From positions 1-18,101 of the forward strand of contig JBKECT010000032.1 of NCBI GenBank assembly GCA_047974855.1: a stretch of DNA of 18,101 bases, written 5' to 3'. Below, piece by piece: positions 1 through 7,502 of the stretch (positions are counted from its first letter, which is position 1; each line of letters starts with the position of its first letter). Source of the stretch: CAYNRG01 sp047974855. GTDB lineage: Bacteria > Bacillota_I > Bacilli_A > Erysipelotrichales > Erysipelotrichaceae. The position numbers and the translations under genes are program-made. The notes beneath the pieces are model-generated. The model saw only the letters and a program-made list of their open reading frames with translations, was not told where the DNA came from and did no database searches.

Positions 1-660
1 TTTTTCTTCTCTGTAATCACTTTTTTCTTCACATCTATTCAATGCAATCAAAATATGTAATATAAGATTCATCAAAGAAAATTCATCCATATAATACTTG
101 CCTGCAGCAATCTGTGTTTGCACAATTTTCTTTATCATTTTTACGTCGAAATTGGGAAACATTTCATTTAAAGATTTTGTTGACAATAATTCTGAGCCTG
201 ACTCCCTGTATATCATGTTAGAAATGAATGATTTTTTATCTTTCTCGCTCCCTTCTATTATTATTTCATCATTTTTTGTCTTAAGCTTAAGTCCAAATTT
301 GCTTAAATCTTTCTTTATGCTCTGTAACTCCCCCATAAATGTTGCATATCCGATGCAAAGATAACTAGCTGAATTTTCAATATGAACTTGTCTATTCTGC
401 AAAAGTATTTTTTTGTATAACCAATTCCTACGGGCTTCATATGTTTCTGGTATGCTCGATTTATTTATTACAATTGAGTGGCTATCTTTTATTCTCACTC
501 CTTTTGAAGATGTCTCAAGACTAATGCCCTCATCTCTTAATGTCTTTAAGTAGCTTTGAATTGTACGTGACGACACATCAAAATCAAGAGCTATTTTCTT
601 CGCCGACACATAATCAGATTGATTTTCTAAATATCTTATCAATTCATCTTTGATGTTCAT
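1..660 (-). CDS. PRD-domain PTS transcriptional regulator (LicR/BglG-type), N-terminal 220 residues, runs off left edge
   Basis: The frame is open from an ATG at 660 to the window edge, giving 220 residues without a stop; AAAGGAG lies 8 nt before the ATG. Residues 1-60 form a helix-turn-helix of the HTH_11 type (recognition helix around DVSSRTIQSYLKTL, 28-41). Residues about 75-140 look like the second, Mga/LicR-type winged helix that ends in the IIIEGSEKDKK segment (133-143). From about 170 the sequence resembles the start of a PTS regulation domain, with a histidine (H202, in LILHILIALNR) where PRDs are phosphorylated by HPr or EIIB. Family members are usually 600-700 residues with two PRDs and EII-like domains, so roughly one third is visible. 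It probably activates a sugar PTS operon lying to the left; the sugar cannot be told. The architecture is clear, the subfamily less so. Confidence 0.8.
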   Translation of the reverse strand, partial: MNIKDELIRYLENQSDYVSAKKIALDFDVSSRTIQSYLKTLRDEGISLETSSKGVRIKDSHSIVINKSSIPETYEARRNWLYKKILLQNRQVHIENSASYLCIGYATFMGELQSIKKDLSKFGLKLKTKNDEIIIEGSEKDKKSFISNMIYRESGSELLSTKSLNEMFPNFDVKMIKKIVQTQIAAGKYYMDEFSLMNLILHILIALNRCEEKSDYREEK

Positions 661-681
661 CGTTAATACTCCTTTTAATCC

Positions 682-711
682 ATTATAGGGTTAATCTAAA
701 ACCATAACCAA
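682..711 (-). promoter_or_regulatory. Promoter candidate for the PRD regulator
   Basis: On the minus strand a TTGGTT -35 (711-706) is followed by an 18-nt spacer and a perfect TATAAT -10 (687-682), 21 nt before the ATG at 660. Only the -10 is strong. The RBS follows directly, so the leader is very short. Confidence 0.5.
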
Positions 712-792
712 TCAAGTTTTTCATATTCTCATGTGAAAAATAAATATAAATAATTTTATTTTTACGTACCTTTGATTATATCTGTGTAACCT

Positions 793-829
793 AAAAAGTA
801 TTGTGCATCATTTCTTGATACACAATACT
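793..829 (-). terminator. Intrinsic terminator of the zinc-ribbon gene
   Basis: An inverted repeat (arms 797-805 and 821-829, nine perfect pairs, extended by ATCA/TGAT after one mismatch) is followed on the minus strand by a run of five T (797-793). It lies 28 nt past the stop codon of the gene at 857-2215 and separates it from the PRD regulator. Confidence 0.8.
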
Positions 830-856
830 CCTTACATTTCCATCAGACAATTCTAT

Positions 857-2215
857 CTATTTTTCTTCTTCCCAGAAAGGATTAGCTACCCCGTTAACAT
901 CATCCCCATTTTCATTGTTTATTGTAGCTTCATCAGTGAGTCGCAATCCTTGATCATATAATTGTTCAGAAACACTTACGTTCGAAATCTTGCAAGCTGT
1001 ATCTTTTTCATGCTTGTGTCTTTCACTTTTTGTGCTGAACTTTGATTTCCATAGAGTAAAGCATGCAATTGCTATAAACAGCGCATATATCATTATCTTC
1101 TCCGATCCTAGAGCCGCCCCTAACCAAAATAGCATCACTCCCACCGCTATAGCTATTATCACCATAAGACTTGCGCTATAAGGAATTTTTCCAGCTACTT
1201 CTTTAGTCCGCCCGTTAACCGCGATGTATTGCGTACCTGAATCATCTTCATAACTATATATCCAGACTGGTAAATACATCGTTCTCCATGATTTATGACC
1301 AATTTCTATTTCTTCACTTTCCCAGCTTATCCCTCGACTATACTCATTTTGCAAAGTTTTCCTCGCATTGAACCTTGCAACATCATCAATTTGTTTTTTT
1401 ACGATATCTTCAATGGTACTGATATTAATATTCCTTTTTTCAGATGTAAAGTTTTTTAAGTATTGTGCATTCCACTTAATTCCATTTTCTACATCAAATG
1501 GTAATATGGCGTTAATTATGTTGTTTGAGTTAAATTCAGAGTAATCCATTCTTTCTGTGCTTCCATCCAAAGTTAACCCATTCATTTCAATATCAAATTG
1601 ACTTTCCACTACATATTCATGACAATAGACGGCTCTCAATTTCCTTCGACCTTGCTTAGCTACTTTTCTATTTGAATGTTCTGCCTTCCCCATGAATTTA
1701 GCACTGGCTTTCACATCCACAACAATATATGGAAAATATACACCTCTAACCGTTTTATCAGTTATATCATCTACATACCTTTGCTGTGAAAATATTCCTT
1801 TCGAGTAAAAGTATTCGCTCATTATGTCCATCGCATCCTTTTTTGATACAGCAAATGGAAGTACAGCATCAGGAATTTTTCCATTCGATATTTTTTCAGA
1901 AGGCGATAAATAATTTCTACACCAGTGGCATTGAACATTCAATTCTGCGTTCATGTCAACTACAACTTCCGCTCCACAACTTGTACACTTTATTGTTATT
2001 ATAGCATCTCTTTCATCACTAATATCCCTTGCTCCGTCATAATAAATATCCCCTGCATTCCCATCATCTTCTAATTTCTGAAGTGCCTTCTCTTGAAAAT
2101 TTGATCGGCAATAATTACAACTCAAGCTGTGCAAATCATCATTGTATGATACATCTGTCGACCCACAAGTTGGGCATTGATGTTGCACTCCACTTTCTAT
2201 CTCTTTTTTAGACAT
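857..2215 (-). CDS. Double zinc-ribbon (TFIIB-type) membrane protein of unknown function
   Basis: A 452-residue protein with two four-cysteine zinc ribbons at the N-terminus: C14/C17 with C33/C36, and C77/C80 with C96/C99. A long soluble middle (about 110-340) ends in a motif rich in YLPVWIYSY and NGRTKEVAGKIPYS (314-347), which I associate with bacterial proteins annotated as TFIIB-type zinc ribbon-containing. Two hydrophobic segments follow (about 347-368 and 373-389), then a charged tail, so the bulk is probably cytoplasmic and anchored near the C-terminus. There is no signal peptide. GAGGAGA lies 8 nt before the ATG. The gene has its own promoter and terminator, so it is a single-gene unit. 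The zinc ribbons are plain, but no enzymatic motif is visible and the role is unknown; the TFIIB label describes the fold, not a function in transcription. Confidence 0.8.
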   Translation of the reverse strand: MSKKEIESGVQHQCPTCGSTDVSYNDDLHSLSCNYCRSNFQEKALQKLEDDGNAGDIYYDGARDISDERDAIITIKCTSCGAEVVVDMNAELNVQCHWCRNYLSPSEKISNGKIPDAVLPFAVSKKDAMDIMSEYFYSKGIFSQQRYVDDITDKTVRGVYFPYIVVDVKASAKFMGKAEHSNRKVAKQGRRKLRAVYCHEYVVESQFDIEMNGLTLDGSTERMDYSEFNSNNIINAILPFDVENGIKWNAQYLKNFTSEKRNINISTIEDIVKKQIDDVARFNARKTLQNEYSRGISWESEEIEIGHKSWRTMYLPVWIYSYEDDSGTQYIAVNGRTKEVAGKIPYSASLMVIIAIAVGVMLFWLGAALGSEKIMIYALFIAIACFTLWKSKFSTKSERHKHEKDTACKISNVSVSEQLYDQGLRLTDEATINNENGDDVNGVANPFWEEEK

Positions 2216-2247
2216 GGCATCTATCTCCTCGTTATTTTATTTTAGTA

Positions 2248-2276
2248 ATTATATCATATAATCAAGTGGTTGTCTT
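2248..2276 (-). promoter_or_regulatory. Promoter of the zinc-ribbon gene
   Basis: Minus strand AAGACA (2276-2271), 17-nt spacer, perfect TATAAT (2253-2248), 32 nt before the start codon at 2215. The rest of 2277-2477 is AT-rich non-coding DNA in which I see no gene and no convincing terminator. Confidence 0.6.
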
Positions 2277-2477
2277 GGTTTATTAACAAATAAAATAAGT
2301 CGCAACGCTGAACACTTCAAACTCTACCTGTGCATTCGCATTGGATATGAATTAAAGAAGTCCTATTTTTAGAACTTCCTTTTATGTGTCTTTTCAGCAC
2401 TTACATTTTTATAACCTTTCAATACTAAATAACTCCCTTACTTCTAACCCCCTAAGTTCAACACAGCCAGTGCTATT

Positions 2478-3233
2478 TTATATCAATGTTGCTTTTACAA
2501 ACTGATCCATGCTTTCTTCTGAAAAGCCAATACTTAAAAAATAGTCTTTGAATGTTTTATACTTCTCAATGAGGTGGTCGTAGCAATATTCAATATACTC
2601 TTCATCTGAACTTGCCATTTTTTTCAGTATTTCATCATTGATATCGATGAATTGTCCCATCATTTTTTTATTGGTTTCACTAAATCCTGCATTGTATTTT
2701 AAATTAGTTGCCGTTTGCATATAGTTGGTCGCAATATCTTGCCTCGAAACTCCACAAAGTCCAAGAATTAGCATCGCCACAACACCTGTTCTATCCTTAC
2801 CTGCAGTGCAATGAAATAACACCGAGTCTCCGTCATCTACATTCATAATTTCTTCAAATACTTTTTTTAATTGCTCTTTTTTATTTTCAAGAATATCCAC
2901 ATAGAAATTCCCAAATAAATTCTCGCGATGAATATCCCACCCTATAGGTTCGTTCGGATTAACATCAAAGCTTAGTGATAAATTAATATATATTACTCTT
3001 TCATCACTTGCAAATGCATTTGGTGCTTCCTTAGCTTCCTTGGGTGATCTTAAGTCAATTACTTTCGCTAGTTGATACTCATTCACCAAGTAATCCTTAT
3101 CTGCTGTTGTTAGCCTCGATACACAATCGCTTCTTAATAATTTCTTCCATTTTGTTACCTTTTTTCCAAACCCAGCATACCCACCTAAATCACGAGTATT
3201 CGTTGTTCCATCCAACGGTAATCGAATATACAT
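2478..3233 (-). CDS. Tyrosine-protein phosphatase-like protein (Y_phosphatase3 / IphP-MptpB type)
   Basis: A 251-residue protein with the P-loop signature HCTAGKDRTG at 141-150: catalytic Cys142 and phosphate-binding Arg148. An N-terminal TTNTRDLGGY block (10-19) is typical of the Y_phosphatase3 family of secreted or cytoplasmic dual-specificity phosphatases. A conserved VIDLRSPKE segment follows near 58-66. I chose the ATG at 3233 rather than the in-frame ATG 18 nt upstream, because AAAGGAG sits 7 nt before the downstream one and lies inside the longer frame. No signal peptide or membrane segment is seen, so the protein is probably cytoplasmic. Family members dephosphorylate phosphotyrosine, phosphoinositides or other phosphomonoesters; the substrate here is unknown. 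It is flanked by its own promoter and unrelated genes. Confidence 0.88.
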   Translation of the reverse strand: MYIRLPLDGTTNTRDLGGYAGFGKKVTKWKKLLRSDCVSRLTTADKDYLVNEYQLAKVIDLRSPKEAKEAPNAFASDERVIYINLSLSFDVNPNEPIGWDIHRENLFGNFYVDILENKKEQLKKVFEEIMNVDDGDSVLFHCTAGKDRTGVVAMLILGLCGVSRQDIATNYMQTATNLKYNAGFSETNKKMMGQFIDINDEILKKMASSDEEYIEYCYDHLIEKYKTFKDYFLSIGFSEESMDQFVKATLI

Positions 3234-3260
3234 ATATTGTCTCCTTTTCAACTTTACTCT

Positions 3261-3289
3261 ATTTTACTATTATTTCATACGATAAACAA
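3261..3289 (-). promoter_or_regulatory. Promoter candidate for the phosphatase gene
   Basis: Minus strand TTGTTT (3289-3284), 17-nt spacer, TAAAAT (3266-3261), 27 nt before the chosen start codon. Spacing is ideal; both hexamers are moderate matches. Confidence 0.45.
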
Positions 3290-3353
3290 GCTGCAATGTA
3301 CCTCAGTTAATTTCCCAGGCAAATGTACGCATCATTTTGTAAAATAACATATT

Positions 3354-3395
3354 AAAAAGATGTAATCTCCTTATATTCGAAGTCTTACATCTTTT
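3354..3395 (-). terminator. Intrinsic terminator of the aquaporin gene
   Basis: A perfect 11-bp inverted repeat (arms 3355-3365 and 3385-3395) with a 19-nt loop that can itself pair CTT with AAG. On the minus strand it ends in a run of five T, 19 nt beyond the aquaporin stop codon. The flanking A and T runs would also allow some function on the plus strand. Confidence 0.85.
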
Positions 3396-3413
3396 AGTGC
3401 TTATCGCTTTATC

Positions 3414-4070
3414 TTATTTCTCTGATTCTAATACACGTGCTACAACTGCAGCAATTGCCGCTCCTACAAATGGTGCTAAAATGAATACCCATAATTCAGG
3501 AAGCGCATTTGCATTTGTTGTAAATAAAGCCGGTGCTAAGCTACGAGCTGGGTTAACTGATGTTCCAGTTAAATTGATACCCACGATGTGAACTAATACT
3601 AAGGTTAGCCCAATAACTACTCCAGCAAGGTTTGAATTACCCTTTTTACCTGTTACAAGTAAAATGACTAATACAAATACAAAGGTTAAGACTACTTCTA
3701 CAAAGAATGCGCCTGTAGCTCCCAGTGAATTAAATAAGTTTTCCCCTAAGCTTACAATTTCAACTCCTTGAAAGTTAAGAATTGCCATGATTGTAAGCGT
3801 TCCTAGAAGAGCTCCTACAACTTGTGATGCAACATATCCTACAAATTCTGTTACTGATAATCTTTTATTGATCAACATTGCCAATGAAACAGCTGGGTTA
3901 ACATGACATCCAGAAATTGTTCCAATTGAATAGGCCATCGCTACGATAGCTAATCCAAAGGCAAACGCAATTCCTAACACTCCTAATGACTCTCCAGCGA
4001 ACACTGCCGCTCCACATCCAAACAACACTAGTGTGAATGTTCCAATAACTTCTGCTAAGTACTTTTTCAT
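3414..4070 (-). CDS. aqpZ: Aquaporin Z-type water channel (MIP family)
   Basis: A 218-residue, six-helix MIP channel with both NPA half-helices, HVNPAVS in the first half and SVNPARS in the second. By comparison with E. coli AqpZ, the selectivity-filter residues are those of a water channel: the Phe in the first-half AFG motif, the His in LVHIVG, the Thr in GTSVNPAR and the Arg after the second NPA. GlpF-type glycerol channels instead carry Trp/Gly/Phe/Arg, so I favour water rather than glycerol transport. The start at 4070 is chosen because AGGAGG lies 8 nt upstream; an in-frame ATG 39 nt earlier has no such site and would add a poor N-terminus. The gene has its own promoter and terminator, although it lies only about 100 nt behind trxB on the same strand. 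Confidence 0.9.
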   Translation of the reverse strand: MKKYLAEVIGTFTLVLFGCGAAVFAGESLGVLGIAFAFGLAIVAMAYSIGTISGCHVNPAVSLAMLINKRLSVTEFVGYVASQVVGALLGTLTIMAILNFQGVEIVSLGENLFNSLGATGAFFVEVVLTFVFVLVILLVTGKKGNSNLAGVVIGLTLVLVHIVGINLTGTSVNPARSLAPALFTTNANALPELWVFILAPFVGAAIAAVVARVLESEK

Positions 4071-4099
4071 TAAATATCCTCCTATACAGTACAAGAGAG

Positions 4100-4128
4100 A
4101 TATTATCACAAATAATTTAATATGTAAA
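4100..4128 (-). promoter_or_regulatory. Promoter of the aquaporin gene
   Basis: Minus strand TTTACA (4128-4123), 17-nt spacer, TAATAT (4105-4100), 30 nt before the chosen start. No hairpin terminator is seen between trxB and this promoter, so some trxB transcripts may read into the aquaporin gene. Confidence 0.6.
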
Positions 4129-4175
4129 CAATTTAATATCGTTTGAATAGTATAGAAAACTGTGACATGCTAGTT

Positions 4176-5096
4176 TTATCCATGTATATAATGAAATGCT
4201 TTTTGTGCTGCAATAGCTCCATCCCCACACGCAGTAACCACTTGTCTTAACTGTTTATCCGTGCAGTCTCCTGCTGCAAAAATTCCAGAAACTGTAGTCT
4301 CCATAGCCTCATTTACAACAATATATCCTTGCGTATTAGTTATCCCTAGTCCTTCTGCAGAAGATGTAATTGGATACGCTCCAATATATGGAAATATTCC
4401 TTTTGTTTCGATTGTTTGCTTCTCTTTAGTTTCGACATTTTCCAATACAATCGCCGACACAAAACCCCCTTCTTCTAAAATTTCTACTGGTACATGTTGT
4501 CGGATGATATTAATCTTAGGATGATTTTCAACATGCTCTTGAATTGTTTCCTCGGCACGGAATACATCCCGTCGAATAACTAAATTAATTTTAGAGGCAA
4601 ACTGCGTTAAATAAAGCGATTCTTCTAATGCTGAATTCCCACCACCGATAACAGTTACCACTTTATCTTTAAAGAAAGAGCCATCACATACTGCACAATA
4701 CGATACTCCCTTTCCTGTCAATTCTTTTTCATTTGGAACTCCCAGCAATCTTTCCTGTGTTCCAGTTGCGATAATAATTACTTTTGCAGTGTATTCATTT
4801 CCATCTGCACAAATTACTTTTTTAAATGTATCTAAATTTTCAATCTTAGTAACATCCCCATAAAGGTATTCTGCTCCAAGACTTGTTGTGTGATCATACA
4901 TTTGATAGGCTAAGTCTGCACCATTTATTTCTTTAATGCCTGGATAATTTTCAATCTTAAATGTTTTAACCAATTTCCCACCTGGTGCATCTTTTTCCAT
5001 CATTGCAGTTTTCAATCCAGCTCGTGTTGCGTAGATAGCCGCAGTCATTCCTGCAGGCCCTCCGCCAATGATGATTACATCATATTGTACGTCCAT
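4176..5096 (-). CDS. trxB: Thioredoxin reductase (NADPH)
   Basis: A 306-residue flavoprotein with the full low-molecular-weight thioredoxin reductase layout: FAD-binding GGGPAG (11-16), redox-active CAVC (134-137, followed by DG), the NAD(P)H-binding loop GGGNSA (151-156), an IRRDVFRAEE stretch (174-183) in the position of the NADPH 2'-phosphate-binding HRRDxFRA motif, and the C-terminal FAD motif with AGDC (275-278). It would pass electrons from NADPH to thioredoxin in the cytoplasm. The RBS AGGAGG lies 7 nt before the ATG, and the start overlaps the end of the upstream lgt-phosphatase gene by 22 nt, so it is translated as the last gene of the uvrA-hprK-lgt operon. The usual GGGDSA has Asn for Asp and the HRR motif has Ile for His; both are mild substitutions and I still expect a normal reductase. 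Confidence 0.95.
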   Translation of the reverse strand: MDVQYDVIIIGGGPAGMTAAIYATRAGLKTAMMEKDAPGGKLVKTFKIENYPGIKEINGADLAYQMYDHTTSLGAEYLYGDVTKIENLDTFKKVICADGNEYTAKVIIIATGTQERLLGVPNEKELTGKGVSYCAVCDGSFFKDKVVTVIGGGNSALEESLYLTQFASKINLVIRRDVFRAEETIQEHVENHPKINIIRQHVPVEILEEGGFVSAIVLENVETKEKQTIETKGIFPYIGAYPITSSAEGLGITNTQGYIVVNEAMETTVSGIFAAGDCTDKQLRQVVTACGDGAIAAQKAFHYIHG

Positions 5097-6541
5097 ACGT
5101 GATCCTCCTTCAATAACTCTTTAATTTCAGCTAAATCATAGATAATGCGATTTGGTTTTGCACTGTGCAATGACTCTGACTTTTCTTCCTTTGAAATATA
5201 CGCTACTGAATACACACCAGCACGATGTGCTGTCTCAATGTCTGTCGCACTATCTCCAATGTACAAACAATCATCAAAGCCACGATTCATTTGATGACAA
5301 GCTTTTACTATTCCTTCAGGATTTGGTTTTCCTTCTTTTACATCATCCAACCCAACTATGGTATCCACTAATTCTGTTAAGTGATGCAAATCAAGTCCTA
5401 GCTGTATTCCATCTCTAAACTTTGATGAAACAATTCCCACATCATATCCATCTTCTTTTAATTGTGTTAAAATCTCTTTCGCATGATTCATCACACCAAC
5501 TTTTTCAGGATGAATCTTAAAATTATATTCTTTGTATTCTTCAATTAACTTTTCTGTATCTTTCTCTGGAAAATATTTTTTAAACATTTGTGCTAATGTC
5601 GGTCCTAAAACTTCCACTTGAATCTCTTTTGTAAATTCGACTTCTGTTTTATATTTAGAAAACAAATGTCGATAGCTTTCAATAATTGCTGGTTCTGTGT
5701 CCAATAGTGTTCCATCTAAGTCAAATAAAACAACTGGTTTTTTATCTTTGAAAATTTTCCTAAATAAGCCTAGCATCCCTAAAAATCCAACCACTACAAA
5801 AACAACTGATGTTAGTTGCGCCATTCTCATATTGCCTAGCATTAAGCTATCTGTTCGCAATCCCTCAACGATGTAGCGACTGCATCCATACCAAATAAGG
5901 TAGAAATAAAGTCCATCCCCTCTTTTTAAGATGTGGTACTTATCATTTAGTTTGCGAATGATAAAAACAAACGCCACAAAGCCAATTACGTTTAAAACAC
6001 TTTCATATAAAAAGGTTGGTGAGTAATACTGTCCGTTAATCAGCATTCCTTCTTTTATAAAATTAGGAAAGTGATTAAAATACGCTTCACTAACCACTCC
6101 GCCATGAGCTTCCTTGTTCACAAAATTTCCCCAACGGCCTATCGCTTGTGCCAACAAAAGATTTGGAACAATCATATCTGCTAAACGAAAAAAGTTTGCT
6201 TTATGCTTTCTTGCATACCAAAAACCATACAGTGCTCCTGCTAATAATCCTCCTTGGATTGCTAAACCACCTTCATAAATCTTTAAAATTCGAAGCGGTT
6301 CCGCCATATATCCTTCTAAATCATAAAATACGCAGTACCAAAGGCGAGCTCCAATAATCCCAACAATGAAACACCCCATTATCAAATCTTCCACAAATTC
6401 TCTAGAGTAGTTTGCTTTTTTCATCTCACGATAACTAAAGTACGCAAAAAGCAATGCTCCAAATAAGATAAGCATCGCATACCATTGAATTGTCAATGGT
6501 CCTAGTTTTAAAAATGTCTGTGAATTTGGAAAAAACTGCAT
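5075..6541 (-). CDS. lgt: Fusion of prolipoprotein diacylglyceryl transferase (Lgt) with a PpaX-like HAD phosphatase
   Basis: One uninterrupted 488-codon frame encodes two complete enzymes. Residues 1 to about 263 are Lgt, a multi-pass membrane enzyme that moves diacylglycerol from phosphatidylglycerol to the lipobox cysteine of prolipoproteins. They hold the signature GRWGNFVNKEAHG (135-147, Arg136) and EGLRTDS (226-232, Arg229). Residues about 268-488 form a full-length HAD hydrolase: motif I DLDGT (274-278), motif II Ser372/373, motif III Lys405 in EGKPNPEG, motif IV GDSATD (429-434). This part is as long as Bacillus PpaX (about 216 aa), whose gene follows hprK and lgt in Bacillus and which hydrolyses PPi released by HprK/P. 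The start overlaps the hprK stop (TAATG). Lgt normally ends near residue 260-290, so the phosphatase should sit on the cytoplasmic face, behind the last membrane helix (about 243-262). The HAD substrate is inferred from context. Confidence 0.93.
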   Translation of the reverse strand: MQFFPNSQTFLKLGPLTIQWYAMLILFGALLFAYFSYREMKKANYSREFVEDLIMGCFIVGIIGARLWYCVFYDLEGYMAEPLRILKIYEGGLAIQGGLLAGALYGFWYARKHKANFFRLADMIVPNLLLAQAIGRWGNFVNKEAHGGVVSEAYFNHFPNFIKEGMLINGQYYSPTFLYESVLNVIGFVAFVFIIRKLNDKYHILKRGDGLYFYLIWYGCSRYIVEGLRTDSLMLGNMRMAQLTSVVFVVVGFLGMLGLFRKIFKDKKPVVLFDLDGTLLDTEPAIIESYRHLFSKYKTEVEFTKEIQVEVLGPTLAQMFKKYFPEKDTEKLIEEYKEYNFKIHPEKVGVMNHAKEILTQLKEDGYDVGIVSSKFRDGIQLGLDLHHLTELVDTIVGLDDVKEGKPNPEGIVKACHQMNRGFDDCLYIGDSATDIETAHRAGVYSVAYISKEEKSESLHSAKPNRIIYDLAEIKELLKEDHVWTYNMM

Positions 6542-7497
6542 TACTTGTCACCTCTATTTTCTTCATTTTTTTGTTGAATGTGCTCAAATACTCGACGTTC
6601 AAATTCTTTCGCACTATTAAAGCCTGCTTTCTTTAATTGAAAATTAGTTACCGCTGACTCAACTAGAATAGCCATCGTTCTTCCCTCTCTTACAGGTAAA
6701 ATAATCGTTGGTACATCGATATCTAAAATTTTAGTGAATACTTCTTGTTCATTGCCAACTCTAGCATATTCTTTAGTAGAGTCAAACCGTTCAAGCCGAA
6801 TTACTAGGTCAATATTCGCACGTTGCAAAAGAGCACTTGCCCCAAACATTTTCATCACGTCAATAATTCCAATCCCTCTAATTTCCAACATTCCATATAA
6901 CAACTCTGGGCTATGTCCAATTAAGCTGTTATGAATTCTTGCAATGTCTACTCGATCATCCGCAACCAATACATGCCCTCGGCGAATAAGTTCTAGTGCA
7001 ACTTCACTTTTCCCCATACCACTTTCTCCAGTGATTAAAATTCCTTTACCAAAGACACTCATAAACCCACCATGAAGTGTATCTGTTGGCGCAAGTTGTT
7101 CATCAAGGTAGGTGATTAAATCAACCATTAAGCGATAACTTGGTAAACTCGATTTAAAAATAGGAAATCCCGCTTTGTTTGCTACTTCTTTTAAAATTTC
7201 CGGACAATCTCTGCCACGGGAAAGCACCAACATTGGAGTGTACTCATCCGTTAGCTTTTTAAACCGTTCACGCTGTACTTCTGGATCTAGTTTTTCAATA
7301 AAAGTTAACTCTTTATCTCCCATGATCAAAATTCTACGCATTTCATCAGGCTTAAAAAATCCTGCGAGTTCTAATCCTGGACGATTTAAATCAGGCACAA
7401 CAACCCAGCGATTCAATGAGGTTTCATCTCCTGTTACCTGTTCAAATCCAAAATGATTTACTAAATCACGAATGATTACTTTTCCATTGCTTTCCAT
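6541..7497 (-). CDS. hprK: HPr kinase/phosphorylase
   Basis: A 318-residue HprK/P, the usual length. It carries His142 in the LHGG catalytic region, a Walker A loop GESGMGKS (157-164), Asp180/181 in VADDRVDI, and the family signature EIRGIGIIDV (205-214). The enzyme phosphorylates HPr on Ser46 with ATP or PPi, and removes the phosphate with inorganic phosphate, releasing PPi. It thereby sets carbon catabolite repression together with CcpA. It starts 5 nt after the uvrA stop, with only a weak purine-rich RBS (AAGGGA) inside the uvrA end, and its stop overlaps the next start by one base, so translation is probably coupled along the operon. The neighbouring PpaX-like domain would remove the PPi product. 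Identification is secure. Confidence 0.97.
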   Translation of the reverse strand: MESNGKVIIRDLVNHFGFEQVTGDETSLNRWVVVPDLNRPGLELAGFFKPDEMRRILIMGDKELTFIEKLDPEVQRERFKKLTDEYTPMLVLSRGRDCPEILKEVANKAGFPIFKSSLPSYRLMVDLITYLDEQLAPTDTLHGGFMSVFGKGILITGESGMGKSEVALELIRRGHVLVADDRVDIARIHNSLIGHSPELLYGMLEIRGIGIIDVMKMFGASALLQRANIDLVIRLERFDSTKEYARVGNEQEVFTKILDIDVPTIILPVREGRTMAILVESAVTNFQLKKAGFNSAKEFERRVFEHIQQKNEENRGDK

Positions 7498-7502
7498 TTT
7501 TC

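Noticed and set aside
98..364. 88-codon plus-strand frame with a hydrophobic product
   Set aside because: It is the opposite-strand shadow of the PRD regulator, whose domains are recognisable over the whole length.
2357..2378. Hairpin GAAGT...ACTTC with interrupted stem after the phosphatase gene
   Set aside because: The stem has a mismatch and the following minus-strand bases are CTTTAATTC rather than a T-run; too weak to call as the terminator of the gene at 2478.
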